Assembly: GCA_024277485.1 (NCBI GenBank)
Contig: JAJRVA010000046.1
Span: 1-7,403, forward strand
Direction: 5' to 3'
Origin: Deltaproteobacteria bacterium
GTDB taxonomy: Bacteria > Desulfobacterota > Desulfobulbia > Desulfobulbales > Desulfobulbaceae
DNA length: 7,403 bases
Shown here piece after piece: positions 6,289 through 7,403 of this stretch. Numbering within the stretch: the first letter of the stretch is position 1; each line of letters begins with the position of its first letter. Under the pieces are notes generated by a model. That model did not search any database, was not told the origin of the DNA, and saw nothing but the letters and a program-made list of their open reading frames with translations. Position numbers and translations under genes: made by a program.

Positions 6289-6417
6289 CTCTCCTCCAGA
6301 GTTGATCATTGACGGAGCTGTTGCAAACGATCTTTCAGCAACAAAACCTCACTGGAAAGTACTTTGCAGACAGGACCATATCTGTCGGCAGAAATCAGAG
6401 TTCGTGAAAAGCGACAC
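6274..6417. repeat. 12-bp perfect inverted repeat bounding a 144-bp structured segment
   Basis: GTGTCGCTTTTC (6274-6285) is repeated exactly in inverted orientation as GAAAAGCGACAC (6406-6417), with 120 bp between. Inside are a 6-bp stem TGTTGC/GCAACA (6319-6324 with 6338-6343) and a stem TGCAGACAG/CTGTCGGCA (6367-6375 with 6384-6392, one mismatch, 8-nt loop GACCATAT). No flanking target duplication is evident. It could be a small non-autonomous element, paired regulator sites, or an RNA fold; the sequence alone does not decide. Confidence 0.5.
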
Positions 6418-6492
6418 AAAAAAGGTTACGGTATATAGCCGGGGTTGTCCCGAAACGCCATGATGATTGTTTTATTGGAATTGATTCTTAAT

Positions 6493-6498
6493 TATACT
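6493..6498 (+). promoter_or_regulatory. Candidate -10 element for the U32-family gene
   Basis: TATACT differs from the -10 consensus at one position and lies in an AT-rich stretch 70 bp before the U32 start. The -35 partner is weak: TTTATT (6471-6476) is 16 nt upstream, while the better TTGTTT (6467-6472) is 20 nt away. The start of transcription would be near 6505, placing the 6526-6542 palindrome in the 5' leader. Confidence 0.25.
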
Positions 6499-6525
6499 CA
6501 AAAAACAACTTGGGAGGCAAGGAAT

Positions 6526-6542
6526 AATTACATAGTGTAATT
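6526..6542. promoter_or_regulatory. 17-bp palindrome, possible operator or leader hairpin upstream of the U32 gene
   Basis: AATTACA (6526-6532) and TGTAATT (6536-6542) are exact inverted repeats around TAG. The site lies 25 bp before the U32 ATG and 27 bp after the candidate -10. A dyad of this size is typical of a dimeric repressor site just downstream of a promoter. As RNA its three-base loop is tight but possible. It does not clearly match the FNR or CRP consensus, and no regulator is encoded in the window. Confidence 0.4.
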
Positions 6543-6567
6543 CAGGTCTCTCTGCCTGTCCTCTCCT

Positions 6568-7403
6568 ATGAAAGCAAAAAACAGAACCATACCCGAGCTT
6601 CTTGCGCCGGCCGGCAGTTTCGAAAAACTGGTGATTGCCATCCATTACGGCGCCGATGCGGTGTACCTGGCCGGCAAACGGTTCAGCCTCCGGGCCAGGG
6701 CGGGAAATTTTGATGAAAAAGGCCTTCATCAGGCCGTTGCGTATGCCCATGAACACGGGGTCAGAGTCTATGTGACCGTCAATATCTTTGCCCATAACAG
6801 GGACTTTGAAGGATTTGCAGATTACCTGCACTTTCTTGACAAAGTCGGTGTTGACGGGCTGATTATCGCAGATCCCGGTTTCCTGCATGTTGCACGGGAA
6901 ACATTGCCGGACATGGATATCCATCTCGCCACCCAGGCCAACGTGACCAATGCGTCCAGTGCCCGCTTCTGGGCTTCCCTGGGGGTGAGCCGCCTCAACC
7001 TTGCCCGGGAACTCGGCCTTGAGGAAATCAAACAGATCCGGGCTGCCACCGACATCGAGCTTGAACTCTTTGTCCATGGCGCCCTGTGCATCTCCTATTC
7101 CGGCCGCTGCATGCTGAGCACCTATTTTACCGGCCGGGATGCCAACCGGGGCGACTGCGCCCACCCCTGCCGCTACTCCTACCACCTGGTTGAGGAAAAA
7201 CGACCGGGGCAGTATTTTCCTGTGGAGGAGGATGAACGCGGCACCTATATCTTCAACTCCCAGGATCTCTGTCTGTTGGGGCGGTTGCCGGAACTTGTTG
7301 CGGCGGGCGCTGATTCGCTCAAGATCGAGGGGAGGATGAAGGCCATCGGCTATGTGGGCGGGGTCGTGCGGGTCTACCGGGCCGCGCTGGACTGGATCGG
7401 GCA
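6568..7403 (+). CDS. U32 peptidase-family protein (TrhP/RlhA/UbiU-like), C-terminus beyond window
   Basis: The first 278 residues are visible and the frame is open at the right edge. PELLAPAGSFEKL (9-21), IHYGADAVYLAGKRFSLRARAGNF (25-48), YVTVNIFAHN (68-77), ADPGFLHVARE (101-111), HLATQANVTN (119-128) and RLNLAREL (142-149) follow the U32 pattern. The family signature ELFVHGALCISYSGRCMLS (166-184) is complete. Cysteines C174, C181, C197 and C235 have nearly the spacing of the [4Fe-4S] ligands known from UbiU; C201 is extra. Members act in RNA or ubiquinone hydroxylation (TrhP: 5-hydroxyuridine in tRNA wobble positions; RlhA: 23S rRNA C2501; UbiU/UbiV: oxygen-independent ubiquinone synthesis). 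Despite the name, proteolysis is doubtful for many of them. KRPGQYFPVEEDERGTYIFNSQDL (211-234) suggests a TrhP/YegQ-like form, but the subfamily needs the C-terminus. An in-frame TAA at 6538 forces the start to ATG 6568, which lacks a ribosome site. Confidence 0.92.
   Translation, partial: MKAKNRTIPELLAPAGSFEKLVIAIHYGADAVYLAGKRFSLRARAGNFDEKGLHQAVAYAHEHGVRVYVTVNIFAHNRDFEGFADYLHFLDKVGVDGLIIADPGFLHVARETLPDMDIHLATQANVTNASSARFWASLGVSRLNLARELGLEEIKQIRAATDIELELFVHGALCISYSGRCMLSTYFTGRDANRGDCAHPCRYSYHLVEEKRPGQYFPVEEDERGTYIFNSQDLCLLGRLPELVAAGADSLKIEGRMKAIGYVGGVVRVYRAALDWIG

Larger units (their letters stand above)
6197..6567. other. Divergent intergenic region without a convincing gene
   Basis: These 371 bp separate the leftward metallopeptidase cluster from the rightward U32 gene. 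Apart from the doubtful small ORF at 6124-6288, no protein-like frame is seen. The region contains a 12-bp inverted repeat, two hairpins between its arms (6319-6343 and 6367-6389), an AT-rich promoter-like patch (about 6467-6500), a 17-bp palindrome (6526-6542) and a pyrimidine-rich stretch (6546-6567) directly before the U32 ATG. No clear promoter for the minus-strand cluster could be picked by eye. Confidence 0.6.

Noticed and set aside
6472..7185. A 237-codon minus-strand frame opposite the U32 gene
   Set aside because: The plus strand encodes the complete U32 signature, and the reverse frame shows no family motif.
1..7403. tRNA, rRNA, insertion sequence, CRISPR array or phage genes
   Set aside because: No cloverleaf-like stem set, rRNA-like conserved sequence, transposase or integrase motif, or repeated spacer pattern was seen.

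Overview
The window is a compact bacterial chromosome segment with moderately high GC, coding on both strands, and overlapping genes in short operons. It carries a CcmF-type heme-handling membrane pair (System I cytochrome c maturation), a [4Fe-4S] U32-family protein and a LemA/DUF533 pair. Together these suggest a Gram-negative, probably anaerobic or respiratory proteobacterium-like organism, perhaps a desulfobacterial (former Deltaproteobacteria) lineage. That placement is inference from gene content and codon style only; no rRNA or other phylogenetic marker is present.

Layout, left to right. (1) Minus strand, 1-1980, is a three-gene operon transcribed leftward: glucokinase, then a TVP38/TMEM64 (VTT/DedA-like) membrane protein whose ATG overlaps the glk stop by 4 bp, then a pyridine-nucleotide-disulfide oxidoreductase (dihydrolipoamide dehydrogenase / mercuric-reductase-like) cut off by the left window edge. 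A plausible sigma70-type promoter for this operon lies at 2051-2079. (2) Plus strand, about 2098-3794, holds two tightly coupled membrane proteins (stop/start overlap ATGA). Read together they look like one CcmF-type heme lyase divided into two polypeptides: the first has both periplasmic-type histidines, the WWD motif and one membrane histidine, and the second has the C-terminal helices with a further membrane histidine. (3) A long inverted repeat, 3816-3870, lies between convergent transcription units. (4) Minus strand, 3909-6196, is a second leftward cluster: a YpfJ-type zinc metallopeptidase interrupted by an in-frame amber codon, a Gly-rich DUF533/TerB-like (YebE-like) membrane protein, and a LemA family protein overlapping it by 8 bp. 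(5) The 371-bp divergent intergenic region, 6197-6567, has no convincing gene but contains a 12-bp inverted repeat, two hairpins, a palindrome and a pyrimidine-rich leader. (6) Plus strand, 6568-end, is a U32 peptidase-family protein (TrhP/RlhA/UbiU-like), truncated by the right window edge.

The items most worth following up are the apparently split and reduced CcmF and the single in-frame TAG in an otherwise full-length metallopeptidase gene. The YpfJ-DUF533-LemA cluster may act as an envelope-associated unit, but no function can be demonstrated from sequence alone.
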